Assembly (NCBI GenBank): GCA_016709445.1
Contig: JADJMV010000004.1
Location: 1-64,000 of the forward strand
Reading direction: 5' to 3'
DNA from: Phycisphaerales bacterium
Lineage (GTDB): Bacteria; Planctomycetota; Phycisphaerae; Phycisphaerales; UBA1924
DNA: 64,000 bases
The stretch's first letter is position 1, and each line of letters opens with the position of its first letter. Shown piece by piece: positions 41,756-53,116 of the stretch. The translations under genes were made by a program, and so were the position numbers. The notes below the pieces were generated by a model that had not been told where the DNA came from, did not search any database, and worked only from the letters and a program-made list of their open reading frames with translations.

Positions 41756-42640
41756 ATGAAGATTCGTCGAGGGTTCACGCTGATCGAGTTGCTGGTCGTC
41801 ATCGCGATCATCGCGCTGCTGATCGGGATCCTGCTCCCCGCGTTGGGCAAGGCCCGTGAGGCGGCCCGGGCGGTCGCGTGCGGCTCCAATCTCCGACAGT
41901 TCGGCAACGCGATGGGAAGCTACTTCTCTGAAAATGACGAGTACTTCCCCGGCGACCACGTGCAGGGGCAGGGGCGAGACCAGGCCGCAACCTGGGTTCC
42001 CCGCTGGCGTCCCCAGATGATGGACAATCAAGAGGTGTACTACGACCCGGCGGCGCCCAAGGACGCGGTGTGGAGCGAGGAGTGGCGGAACGCCAACCAT
42101 CCGATCAAGTTCACGAAAGCCGGGCAGACGTTCGGGCAGGAGGCCTGGGGCTACTACCCCGGCGAGGCGGTGCTTGGCGGCTCCGGCGCGGACAACAACG
42201 ACCCCCTCCAGTCCGGCAAGTTCACGTTCATGTCGTATGGATACAACGGCTGGGGCGTGCAGGACTTCACCGGAAACAAGGATGATCAGCGGGGCAAAAA
42301 TCACCTTGGCCTTGGAGGCCATGTGGCATTCCCCGGCGAGATCGGCCGCGACAGCCAGGACGCGCAATTCTGGGAGATTTCTCTCCGGCGCGTTCCGGCG
42401 GCGGATCAGCTGATCGTGCTGGCGGACACCGTCACTGACGGGAACCAGGACCAGTGGGTCACGCCGCAGCCCGGCGCCGACTTCTCCCACCCCGACACGC
42501 GGCATGGCGGGCAGTCCGAGGTGCTCTTCGCCGATGCGCACGTCGCGAACTTCAGCAAGGAGTTCCTGACGTCGAAGACGGAGGAGAACATGCGCATGTG
42601 GAACAACGACTTCAAGTCCCACATCGATCTCTGGAAGTAG
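41756..42640 (+). CDS. Prepilin-type (H-X9-DG) secreted protein
   Basis: The 294-residue protein has the prepilin signature MKIRRGFTLIELLVVIAIIA (cleavage at G6|F7, Glu at position +5) with ALLIGILLPALGKAREAARA in the N-terminal helix. The globular part has conserved HPDTRHGGQSEVLFADAHVA, the planctomycete H-X9-DG-like motif. It needs a prepilin peptidase and a pseudopilus-type secretion machine. Gene copies of this class are very numerous in planctomycetes. A second copy lies at 44275 on the other strand. Confidence 0.92.
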   Translation: MKIRRGFTLIELLVVIAIIALLIGILLPALGKAREAARAVACGSNLRQFGNAMGSYFSENDEYFPGDHVQGQGRDQAATWVPRWRPQMMDNQEVYYDPAAPKDAVWSEEWRNANHPIKFTKAGQTFGQEAWGYYPGEAVLGGSGADNNDPLQSGKFTFMSYGYNGWGVQDFTGNKDDQRGKNHLGLGGHVAFPGEIGRDSQDAQFWEISLRRVPAADQLIVLADTVTDGNQDQWVTPQPGADFSHPDTRHGGQSEVLFADAHVANFSKEFLTSKTEENMRMWNNDFKSHIDLWK

Positions 42641-42742
42641 GCGGATGGGGCTTCGCGGCGGGCGGACGCGGGGTCGGCTGCCCGCCGATGCATGGCAGAG
42701 TCGGGCGCACATCGGCGACGCTCGCGTCAAGAGAAAGGCGAC

Positions 42743-43090
42743 ATGAACAACAACGTCAAGGTGCTGATCGCGGTCGTCGCGCTGGCTGCCGCCGGGTTTC
42801 TCATCGTCCGCTCCCTCGGGGGCAAGGGCGATGGTGTCCAGTCGGGCCGGCATGTGAACTACTTCATCTGCGCCGATCCGAAGTGCGCGACCGAGTTCGA
42901 GGTGGAGCCGGGTCACAGCCAGGCTCCCCCAGGCTCGCCGAGCGAGGTTTGCCCCAAGTGTGGCAAGACGTACCCCACCCCGGCCGCCAAATGTCCCTCC
43001 TGCGGGCGTCTGGCCCCCCTCGAGGGGCATGGCCTGGTCCCCGCGACGTGCCCCTACTGCAGCAAGCCGATGCAGCCGGAAAAGGGCTAA
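42743..43090 (+). CDS. Small membrane protein with zinc-ribbon-like Cys pairs
   Basis: The 115-residue protein has one N-terminal membrane helix (VKVLIAVVALAAAGFLIV). Several CxxC pairs follow: CADPKC, CPKCGKTYP, CPSCGR and CPYCSKPM. The pattern suggests two zinc ribbons outside or inside the membrane. The start at 42743 follows AGAAAGG. It lies about 100 bp after the prepilin gene in the same direction, possibly in one operon. I do not recognise a named family. Confidence 0.75.
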   Translation: MNNNVKVLIAVVALAAAGFLIVRSLGGKGDGVQSGRHVNYFICADPKCATEFEVEPGHSQAPPGSPSEVCPKCGKTYPTPAAKCPSCGRLAPLEGHGLVPATCPYCSKPMQPEKG

Positions 43091-43169
43091 CCGGTGCGGG
43101 CCTGACGCCGGGAGCCCGAGTTTGCCGGGTCCGATGAACTCCGGGGTCGGACCAATCGATACCCCATTC

Positions 43170-43751
43170 ATGGCGACGCCACAGCTCACGGAGGCGGACT
43201 ACGCGGAACTGGCGCGCGCCGGTGCGCGCCTGCGCCCGATCCGACGGGCCGCGGCGATTGCCAAGCTGGACGGCACGATGCTCGCCTGCTTTGGCGTGGT
43301 GAGCCTGCTCGCGGGCCTCTTTGGCGCCACTGAATTCGTGACCGGTTGCGTGCTGATGGGCCTGGCGTGGAACGAACTGGCGGCCGGGTCTCGGCTGCTG
43401 CGGCTTGACCCGGCGGCGCCGCGACGGCTGGCGATCAACCAACTGCTCCTCGCCGGCGCGGTGGTCGGATACGCTGCCTGGAAGGGATACCAGTCGATGC
43501 ACGCCCCCTCCGAATTGGCTTCCCACTCCGCCGAGCTCGACTCGATCATGGGCGCAGGGGGCGGCGCCTCGCTCGAGCGATTCACCGCCGCGGTCTCGGT
43601 CGGGGTTTACGGCGCGCTGGCGATCGGCAGCATCATCTGCCAGGGCCTGACGAGCTGGTACTACGCGTCGAGGGGGGGGATCCTGCGGAAGCACCTGGCC
43701 AGTACACCCGAGTGGGTTGTCCGCATCGAGCGAATCGTCCGCGCCGCGTAG
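43170..43751 (+). CDS. Hypothetical multi-pass membrane protein
   Basis: The 193-residue protein starts MATPQLTEADYAELARAGAR. Four hydrophobic segments follow (for example GTMLACFGVVSLLAGLFG and LGAVVGYAAW-like), with a short charged loop SMHAPSELASHSAELDSIMG. An earlier start at 43134 would add 12 residues. It follows the zinc-ribbon gene by 79 bp in the same direction. No family is recognised. Confidence 0.7.
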   Translation: MATPQLTEADYAELARAGARLRPIRRAAAIAKLDGTMLACFGVVSLLAGLFGATEFVTGCVLMGLAWNELAAGSRLLRLDPAAPRRLAINQLLLAGAVVGYAAWKGYQSMHAPSELASHSAELDSIMGAGGGASLERFTAAVSVGVYGALAIGSIICQGLTSWYYASRGGILRKHLASTPEWVVRIERIVRAA

Positions 43752-43850
43752 CCTCGGGCCGGGACAGGCCGGGTGAGGTCGGGTCGGGTCGGGGCGATGC
43801 TCGGCGACTGGATCGGTTATCGCGACGGACCGGCGGAGAAGGCGGCCCCC
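43752..43850. other. Short spacer, no gene
   Basis: Between the membrane protein stop and the stop of the small minus-strand gene. It is mainly a GGGTCGGG-type G-rich stretch (43755-43800). Confidence 0.4.
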
Positions 43851-44045
43851 TCAACCTGGATCATGACTGCACACGCGCCGGCGGGCGCTTGATCTGGCGA
43901 GCACGACGGGCTCGGCGCGGGCCGGGCGCGTTTCGGCTGGTTGCTCCGTTCCGCCCACCCCCGGTGCCCGCCCGCCGATGTCGGCGAGCAGCGCGTCGAG
44001 TGCGCGAAGATGCTCTGCATGCTGATAGCTCTCGGGGTATGCCAT
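43851..44045 (-). CDS. Possible small hypothetical protein
   Basis: The 64-residue frame starts MAYPESYQHAEHLRALDALLADIG, with GGGAG about 8 nt upstream. The first half is amphipathic and Leu-rich, and the second half is Pro/Arg-rich. No family is recognised. The strong ribosome site is the main reason for calling it; other frames across this stretch look random. It lies downstream of the second prepilin gene on the same strand, 229 bp away. Confidence 0.4.
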   Translation of the reverse strand: MAYPESYQHAEHLRALDALLADIGGRAPGVGGTEQPAETRPARAEPVVLARSSARRRVCSHDPG

Positions 44046-44274
44046 TTCTCTTCTCCCAGCTCCCACGCTCTGGCCTGTCCCGCCATCGCGTCGAGAAATG
44101 GTACGCCGTCGCGTCACGCGAGTTGCCGGAATTGATGCGTTTCTCACGGAGATTCCGGCAATCGTGGAGCGGTTGCGCACGAGGTGCGCGATCGTGCATG
44201 GGATGCGCAGAGTCCGCGCATTCCACACATCTTGGTGCACAGGATTTCCAGATTGCGCGGCGCGTCCGAGTTGG

Positions 44275-44970
44275 TTATCTGTCGCCCGTCTTGCTGTCGG
44301 GGACGCACCAGAGCCGGCTCGGCCGCTTGTTGAGTTCCTCGTCGTAGGTTGAACGTTCGATCCACTCGGCATGGCCGTCGGGACAGGTGATCGTTGCACC
44401 GCGTCCGTGGCGCTCGTTGAGCCCCTCGGTGGGATAGCTGGATCCATCGTTCCAGCCGTCGCCCTGGGTCTCCCAAAACAGCACCGACTGCGTGTCGAAC
44501 TGATCCACGAAATAGGTCTGATACCGCTTGGGGTTCTTGTTCGGCTTGTTGCGCCCGAACGCGACCACGGCGCCGTTCATGAGGTAGCTGGTCGTGTTGT
44601 CGGAGCCCGCGCCGATGTCCTTGTGCGCTGGGCAGCGGTAGATCTCGTCGTTCTCGAGATACGGCCAGAGCGATCCGGTGCGGTGCGTCTCCCACTCCCA
44701 CTTGAAGCTGGACTCGGGGGGCGTGTAGAGCCAGCCGGGCTCGGCGTAGGAGCGGTTGTTCACCGCCCAGTTGGGGCGCGGGAGCCAGTCGTCCCACTGG
44801 TTGCAATACATCATCACGCCGGTGATGATCTGTTTGTGGTTGTTCTCGCACTGGATCTTCTGTCCGGCCTCCCGGGCCTTCCCCAGCGCCGGGAGCAGGA
44901 TCGCGATCAGCAGCGCGATGATGGCGATGACCACCAGCAGTTCGATGAGCGTGAACCCGGACCTCTTCAT
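44275..44970 (-). CDS. Prepilin-type (H-X9-DG-like) secreted protein, second copy
   Basis: The 231-residue protein begins MKRSGFTLIELLVVIAIIAL (cleavage at G5|F6) and has LLPALGKAREAGQKIQCENN in the helix. The globular part has YRCPAHKDIGAGSDNTTSYL and a late HGRGATITCPDGHAEWIE, similar to the H-X9-DG class in size and layout. The start at 44970 is the prepilin Met. It needs prepilin peptidase elsewhere in the genome. A Cys pair and a terminal RPSRLWCVPDSKTGDR may stabilise the fold. Confidence 0.9.
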   Translation of the reverse strand: MKRSGFTLIELLVVIAIIALLIAILLPALGKAREAGQKIQCENNHKQIITGVMMYCNQWDDWLPRPNWAVNNRSYAEPGWLYTPPESSFKWEWETHRTGSLWPYLENDEIYRCPAHKDIGAGSDNTTSYLMNGAVVAFGRNKPNKNPKRYQTYFVDQFDTQSVLFWETQGDGWNDGSSYPTEGLNERHGRGATITCPDGHAEWIERSTYDEELNKRPSRLWCVPDSKTGDR

Positions 44971-45021
44971 CCCTGGGTTATACCACAAGCCCGCCCCCGG
45001 GCCCAGGGAAAGCGGCGCCGA

Positions 45022-46425
45022 TCAGATTGCCCGCCCGATCGGCGGGGCGCCCGCTTCGACCTGCGGGAAGGGGACGGCGACTCGGGCGATCCCCGGGGTG
45101 TTGCGCGCCGCCCAGCGGGCGAGACCGGCGCCGGTGACAGCGCTCCAGAGCAACGCGGCGGCGCCCAGGGCGAAGCCGGACGTATCGGGGAACATCGCCA
45201 GGCCGCCGGCGAGGAGTGACACCGCGCCGACCTGGAAGAGCAGCCCGCCCGACCACGTGAGCGCGAAGACGCCGACGGTCATCGTCAGGCCCGCGGTGGC
45301 CACGCTCACGGCGAGCGGGAGCTGAGAGGCGACGGCGTCGGGCAGCCCCCCGGTCGGCAAGGACCAGGTGGTGAGCGCCTGCGTGACGGCGTTGGTCCAC
45401 ATCGGGAACCAGAGACCGAAGGTGGCGCCGATGAGGCCGATGACAATGGCGGGCGGATCCAGCAGACGCCCGGCGATCGCTTGTGAGCCATAGAAGTAGG
45501 CGGCGAACGCCAACCCGAGCATGAGCGCCGCCTGGGCCGCGGCGCCCTGGAACCCGAACATCCCGGCGGCGGCCATGGTGAAGGCGACACAGATCCAGGT
45601 CGCCCCGGTCGCGATGCCGCGCCGGACTCGATCACCCCGCTCGAGGCGGGTCTGGTGCTGGTAGATGCGCTTCGGGAGTTCGAGCTCGAGCTTGCGGACC
45701 TGCTCGCGGCTGCCCTGGAGTTCGCGCCGAACGACATCGCACTCGCCGGCGAGTTCCCGGCAGCGGCGCTCCATGTCGAGGGCTCGCTGGTTGGCCTCGC
45801 CGGCCCGCTTCTCGGCCTCGAGCGTGCGCGCCATCGCGATCTTGTGCGCTTCGGCGAGCTGGGCGGCGAGGTCCTTGATCTCCTGGGACTGATCGCCGGC
45901 GGTGGCGGCGTGCGCGGCGAGTTCCTCTTCGCGCTTCGCCAGTTCGGCTTGCTCGCGGCGGAACGCCTCGGCCTCCTTCTCCCGCTTCTCGCGCTCGGCC
46001 TTGAGTGCCGCCTCCGCGGCCTCGAGCTTGGCGCGCATGTCGTCGACCGAGGAGAATCGGGCCGCGACCTCGTGCTCCTTGGCCTCCAGCTCGGCGCGCC
46101 GGCGTTCGATGGCCTCCTGCTCCGCGAGGATCTCGCGGCGCTCCTCCTCGATGTGACGCCGTTCCGAGCGTACCTCCGTGGACGACTCGCGGAGCAGTTG
46201 CTCCCGCTCGTCGAGATCGCACTGGCGGGCTTCCAGCTCGTTGCGGAGCTCGTCGAGCTCGCTCTCCAGCCCCTGGTGCTCGCGGTGCAGTTCCCGGACG
46301 TCGCCCAGGCGCGCCTCCAGCGAGGAGATCATGTCGAGAAGGTCGTCCTCGCTCGTGGTCACCCCGTCCAGTGCGAGTGAGCCGGTGGCGAGCTTCAACT
46401 CCGCCTGATCCATGTGGCCTTCCAT
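45022..46425 (-). CDS. Coiled-coil protein with C-terminal multi-pass membrane domain
   Basis: The 467-residue protein has a long N-terminal coiled coil (about residues 25-250), rich in Glu/Arg/Ala/Leu heptads (EARQCDLDEREQLLRESSTE, REKREKEAEAFRREQAELAK). A basic hinge (KRIYQHQTRLERGDRVRR) precedes six to seven membrane helices (about 265-450). Start 46425 follows GGAGGAAGG at the usual distance. I recognise no family; the layout suggests a membrane-bound cytoskeletal or secretion-tether role, which is an inference. It lies between the second prepilin and threonine aldolase genes on the same strand. Confidence 0.72.
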   Translation of the reverse strand: MEGHMDQAELKLATGSLALDGVTTSEDDLLDMISSLEARLGDVRELHREHQGLESELDELRNELEARQCDLDEREQLLRESSTEVRSERRHIEEERREILAEQEAIERRRAELEAKEHEVAARFSSVDDMRAKLEAAEAALKAEREKREKEAEAFRREQAELAKREEELAAHAATAGDQSQEIKDLAAQLAEAHKIAMARTLEAEKRAGEANQRALDMERRCRELAGECDVVRRELQGSREQVRKLELELPKRIYQHQTRLERGDRVRRGIATGATWICVAFTMAAAGMFGFQGAAAQAALMLGLAFAAYFYGSQAIAGRLLDPPAIVIGLIGATFGLWFPMWTNAVTQALTTWSLPTGGLPDAVASQLPLAVSVATAGLTMTVGVFALTWSGGLLFQVGAVSLLAGGLAMFPDTSGFALGAAALLWSAVTGAGLARWAARNTPGIARVAVPFPQVEAGAPPIGRAI

Positions 46426-46587
46426 AGCGATGCCTTCCTCCCCCCGCCCGGAGCCCTGCGAACGCACGTGCGCTCAGGTCGATCGTCGGTTTGCGCAGGC
46501 GGGGAGCCCACCGGCCTTCCAGGTCGACCAGGGAAGACCGGCGGTCTGTGCCGATCGGGTCGCGCGAGAGCCCGAGAACCCGAGGCG

Positions 46588-47616
46588 TCAGCGCCCGAGA
46601 ACCTCGGCGGCGGCCAGGGCCGCCCGCTCGATCTGCGACGGGCTCACGTCGAGGTGGGTCACCGCTCGGATTCGATCTGGTCCCACAGGCAGCACCAGCA
46701 CGCCGGCCTGCTTGAGCGCCGTGCAGATCTCCGGCGCCGAGCGACGCCCGTCGGCAAGCCCAAAATAGACGATGTTCGTCTCGACCTCCGACGGATCCAG
46801 GCGAACCCCCGGCAGCGCGGCGAGCCGCTCGGCAAGCCGACGCGCCCCCGCGTGGTCCTCGACGAGCCGGTCGAAGTGGTGGTCAAGGGCGTGGAGCGCC
46901 GCCGCGGCCAGGACGCCGGCCTGCCGCATGGCCCCGCCGAACATCTTGCGGAATCGTCGGGCTCGCTTGATCGTCGGCGCGTCGCTCGCGAGGATCGACC
47001 CCACGGGCGCCCCCAGCCCCTTGCTGAAGCATGCGCTCACGCTGTCGGCGGCGCCGACAAGTTCGGCGACCGGGCGCCCGGACGCGATCGCGGCGTTCCA
47101 GATGCGGGCGCCGTCGATGTGAACCCTGAGGCCGAGAGCGTGCGACGTCTCGACGACCTCGCGCACTTGCTCTCGGGGCCAGACGCGCCCGCCGCCCCGG
47201 TTGTGGGTGTTCTCGAGGGCCACGAGCCGGGTGACGGGGCAATGCGGGTCGTCCGCGCGGACCAGCGCCCGGACCTCGTCGGCGCCGAAGACGCCCCTGG
47301 GGCCGGGCGCGAGGGCGAGCATGACGCCAGCCAGGGCCGCGGGGCCGCCCGATTCGTAGTGGATGATGTGGTTGTCGGCGTGGGTGATGACCTCGTCGCC
47401 GGGCTCGGTCTGGGCGCGGATGGCGAGCTGGTTGGCCATGGTGCCGCTGGGGACGAATACGGCGGCCGGTTTGCCGGTGAGCTCGCAGAATCGATCTTCG
47501 AGTCGGCGGACGGTCGGGTCCTCGCCGAACATGTCGTCGCCGACCTCGGCGGCGGCCATCGCGCGACGCATCGCGTCGGTGGGCTTGGTGACGGTGTCGG
47601 AGCGGAGGTCGATCAT
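46588..47616 (-). CDS. Low-specificity L-threonine aldolase
   Basis: The 342-residue PLP enzyme splits L-threonine or L-allo-threonine into glycine and acetaldehyde. It has MIDLRSDTVTKPTDAMRRAM at the N-terminus (the usual R-S-D-T-V-T-x-P start), GKPAAVFVPSGTMANQLAI, HADNHIIHYESGG (PLP ring stacking His), THNRGGGRVWP, HIDGARIWNAA and ACFSKGLGAPVGS with the PLP-binding Lys. Its ATG overlaps the TGA of the MGMT gene (ATGA), so the two are coupled. Family assignment is secure; ltaE-type naming is not needed. Confidence 0.93.
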   Translation of the reverse strand: MIDLRSDTVTKPTDAMRRAMAAAEVGDDMFGEDPTVRRLEDRFCELTGKPAAVFVPSGTMANQLAIRAQTEPGDEVITHADNHIIHYESGGPAALAGVMLALAPGPRGVFGADEVRALVRADDPHCPVTRLVALENTHNRGGGRVWPREQVREVVETSHALGLRVHIDGARIWNAAIASGRPVAELVGAADSVSACFSKGLGAPVGSILASDAPTIKRARRFRKMFGGAMRQAGVLAAAALHALDHHFDRLVEDHAGARRLAERLAALPGVRLDPSEVETNIVYFGLADGRRSAPEICTALKQAGVLVLPVGPDRIRAVTHLDVSPSQIERAALAAAEVLGR

Positions 47617-48202
47617 GGAGCAGTCTCGCTGGTCTGGAAGAGGCCGGGCTGGATCGGCCAAGCGCCCTCGTGCTCGAGCAGCCACCGTTTGCGGTCCAGC
47701 CCGCCTCCATAACCCCGCAGCCCCCCACCGCTCTCGATCACCCGGTGGCAGGGGATGACGATCGCGACGCGGTTCGCCCCATTGGCGGCGCCGACCGCCC
47801 GCTGGGCGCCGCGCGAGCCGACGAGATCGGCCAGGCGCCCGTAGGTCGTCGTCTGGCCGTACGGGATCTGGATCAGGGCTTGCCAAACGCGCCGCTGGAA
47901 CTCGGTTCCGGGGTATCGAGCGGAAGATCAAACTCGGTGATCGCCCCGGAAAAGTACGCCATGAGTTGGCGCTCGACCTCGTCGTGGAGCGGCGCCCGTC
48001 CCTCCTCCAACTCGACCCCGTAGGCCCGAACAAGATCGGGGATCTCCCGATCGAGCCTCGGGCGATCGTGGAACTCGAGCAGACAGAGCGCCTCGGCCCC
48101 ATCGCGAGAGACCACCCCGGCAAGCAGCGGCCCGACCGGAGAATCAACCTGTTGACCGAGGAGTCGGAGGATCACGGGGCCATCATACGGACCGAGAGTC
48201 AA
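47613..48202 (-). CDS. Methylated-DNA-protein-cysteine methyltransferase (MGMT), frameshifted
   Basis: The enzyme removes alkyl groups from O6-alkylguanine in DNA. The first part, starting at GTG 48175 or TTG 48202, reads ILRLLGQQVDSPVGPLLAGV and ALCLLEFHDRP. It runs off frame at about 47910-47913 (ACCCCG, one C missing). In the next frame it continues as GTEFQRRVWQALIQIPYGQT, RGAQRAVGAANGANRVA, then IPCHRVI with the acceptor Cys, and ends QTSETAP. It is normal length (about 190 codons). The stop overlaps the start of threonine aldolase. It is probably intact in the cell. An ogt-type label is possible but not necessary. Confidence 0.85.
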
Positions 48203-48255
48203 TCCCCCCGCGCCGGCGTTGACTCGGACCGGTCGTGCCGCGATGCTGATCCTCC

Positions 48256-49242
48256 ATGACGAAACGGACTTCGGCGTTGGCGGGCGCAGCGGCGGCGGCC
48301 ATCATCCTGGGTGGTTGCGGGGGGTCGGCGCACGTCATCGGCGCCGCCGCCCCGCTTGCAGCCATCAGCCCTCAGGCGTTCGCCGCCCGGTTCCCGGGCG
48401 CCCCCGGGCTGCTGCGGGGCACCGAGGTCGCGGATGGCGTCGGCCAATGGCGGGCGGGGGATCGGGTGCTCCTCGGGCTCTCTTTCGAGCATGGCGCCGC
48501 CCCCACCGACCGGATGCTGCTCGTCGATCTGGGCTCCGAACCCGGCCGGCACCCTCGGTTCCGGCGGAAGGTGGGTGTCTTTGGCGACGAGATCGAGATC
48601 GACTCCCCCACCCGGGCGACGCGCCTGCGGGTCTACGACGCCCAAGGGAATCTCCTCGCCGACAACCCAGGACAGCTCGCCGAGGTCTTTCTGGACTACG
48701 GCCCCTACGAGGTCGCCCGGATCGGCGGCGGTTACGCGATCGCGACCGGCGAGCCCGACAAGCCCCGCGAGAACCCCCATCCCGAGGTCACGCTCCAATC
48801 GCTCGAGCCGGGCGTCTATGGCATGATGAGCCTGCTGGCCTTCGGCGAGGGTGCGGGCGCGAACCCCACGCTGGAGGGGCTGATCCGGCAGGCATTTACG
48901 ACCGGACAGAAACTCTCCCTGCTCTGGTCCTGGGGACGGTTTGAGATCCGGATCGGCGATGTCGCCACCCTGGCGCCGGGAGTGGGCCCGCTCGAAGGGC
49001 TCGGCGTCGACGACGCCTATGACAGCCAGATCCGGGTCTCGGTTTCCGGGAAAGAGGCGCTCCACGGCCGAGTCATCCTCGCGCCGACGTATGCCCCGCT
49101 GGGGCTCTGCGGCGGGATCGTGGCGGCGGAGCTTGTGAACAGCTCTGATCCCTCGATCCGCGCCCGCGTGGTGCTCTTGGGCGCCGCCAGGGGCCCGGAG
49201 GACGCGAACATCACCACAACAGACTCTCGGACTGGGCGCTAG
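48256..49242 (+). CDS. Hypothetical lipoprotein
   Basis: The 328-residue protein has an ILGGC lipobox (Cys near residue 21). It contains two to three beta-rich segments (DRVLLGLSFEHGAAPTDRML, FRRKVGVFGDEIEIDSPTRA, RLRVYDAQGNLLADNPGQL) and an Asp-rich loop DDAYDSQIRVSVSG. No family is recognised. It lies 65 bp before aconitase in the same direction, but there is no functional link to it in the sequence. Confidence 0.7.
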   Translation: MTKRTSALAGAAAAAIILGGCGGSAHVIGAAAPLAAISPQAFAARFPGAPGLLRGTEVADGVGQWRAGDRVLLGLSFEHGAAPTDRMLLVDLGSEPGRHPRFRRKVGVFGDEIEIDSPTRATRLRVYDAQGNLLADNPGQLAEVFLDYGPYEVARIGGGYAIATGEPDKPRENPHPEVTLQSLEPGVYGMMSLLAFGEGAGANPTLEGLIRQAFTTGQKLSLLWSWGRFEIRIGDVATLAPGVGPLEGLGVDDAYDSQIRVSVSGKEALHGRVILAPTYAPLGLCGGIVAAELVNSSDPSIRARVVLLGAARGPEDANITTTDSRTGR

Positions 49243-49306
49243 CGGGCTACATTTCCTCCGGGATTTGTCCGCGCCAGTCGATGCTTTGGCCAGCGAAGGA
49301 GGCTCC

Positions 49307-52145
<2,839 letters not shown>

Positions 52146-52209
52146 TTCTTGCGGCCGACGAACTCGGGCTGTAGGCCCCGGTCTGAACGAGGCAGGAGTC
52201 TGCAGCCCC

Positions 52210-53106
52210 GTGGCAGAACAAGACAGCCCCATCAACCCCGAGCGATTGTGCCCGCGCTGCCTGTCGCGCGTGTACAGCGAGGGGCTTGAGCGTTGCCCGG
52301 ACTGCGGCGCCTCGCTGGTCCCGACCTGCACCGGGTGCGGCTACGACCTGACCGGGCTGCCCCGCACGGCCGACTGCCCCGAGTGCGGGACGCCGATCGA
52401 ATATGCGTATCTGCCCGATCGGCTCGAGCACAGGCCGGTCGAGTATCTCGTCACGCTGAAAAACGGCCTGACCATCGTGCTCGTCGCGATCCTCGCCCAG
52501 GTCGCCATGGGCGTTCTGGGAATCGTCGTGGCGATCGTCGGGGCGGCCATGGGGGGGTTCAGGTATTCGGCGGCCTCGGCGGCGGCGACGACCGGACGCG
52601 GAGGCCTGCTGGTGCGCTGCTCGCGTGCCTACCTGGCCGGATGGTGGTTGGCCACGACCCCGCAGCCACGAGCCGTGGCGGGCGGCCTCGACGTCGGGCC
52701 CCGCCGGGTGATCAGGGTCGCGCTGGTGGTGCAGGTCGGGATCGCGATCGCGAATCTGGTGGTCAAGCCTCTCCTGCTGATCGCTCCGATTAACATGGCG
52801 AGTCCGTCTTGGCCGCTCATGGCCGTCATGGCGCTTGCCTCGAAGGCCGCGTGGATTACCGAGTTCTTCGCCTGCATGCTGTACATCCGCTGGCTGGCGC
52901 GTCGCATTCCGGACCCGAGCCTGGAGGCCGAGGCCAAGCGTTTCATGTGGCTAGGGCCGCTGCTGTACGTCGTGCTCGCGTGCGTGATCGTTGGGCCGAC
53001 CATCGCGCTCGTCATGTATTGGATGATGGTGCGCAAGCTGCGCGCTTACCTCTCGGGGATCATCCAGGTTGCCGAGCTTCGTGGCGCCATGGCCGTCGAA
53101 GCGTGA
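52210..53106 (+). CDS. Membrane protein with zinc ribbons
   Basis: The 298-residue protein has two N-terminal zinc ribbons: CPRCLSRVYSEGLERCPDCG and CTGCGYDLTGLP with DCPECGTP. Four to five membrane helices follow (for example GLTIVLVAILAQVAMGVLGI and LYVVLACVIVGPTIALVMYW). The start is GTG 52210. The second ribbon has the CGYDLTGLP form seen at 13.02 kb. It lies 64 bp after aconitase in the same direction and may be cotranscribed. The function is unknown. Confidence 0.78.
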   Translation: MAEQDSPINPERLCPRCLSRVYSEGLERCPDCGASLVPTCTGCGYDLTGLPRTADCPECGTPIEYAYLPDRLEHRPVEYLVTLKNGLTIVLVAILAQVAMGVLGIVVAIVGAAMGGFRYSAASAAATTGRGGLLVRCSRAYLAGWWLATTPQPRAVAGGLDVGPRRVIRVALVVQVGIAIANLVVKPLLLIAPINMASPSWPLMAVMALASKAAWITEFFACMLYIRWLARRIPDPSLEAEAKRFMWLGPLLYVVLACVIVGPTIALVMYWMMVRKLRAYLSGIIQVAELRGAMAVEA

Positions 53107-53116
53107 TACGCGGGCC

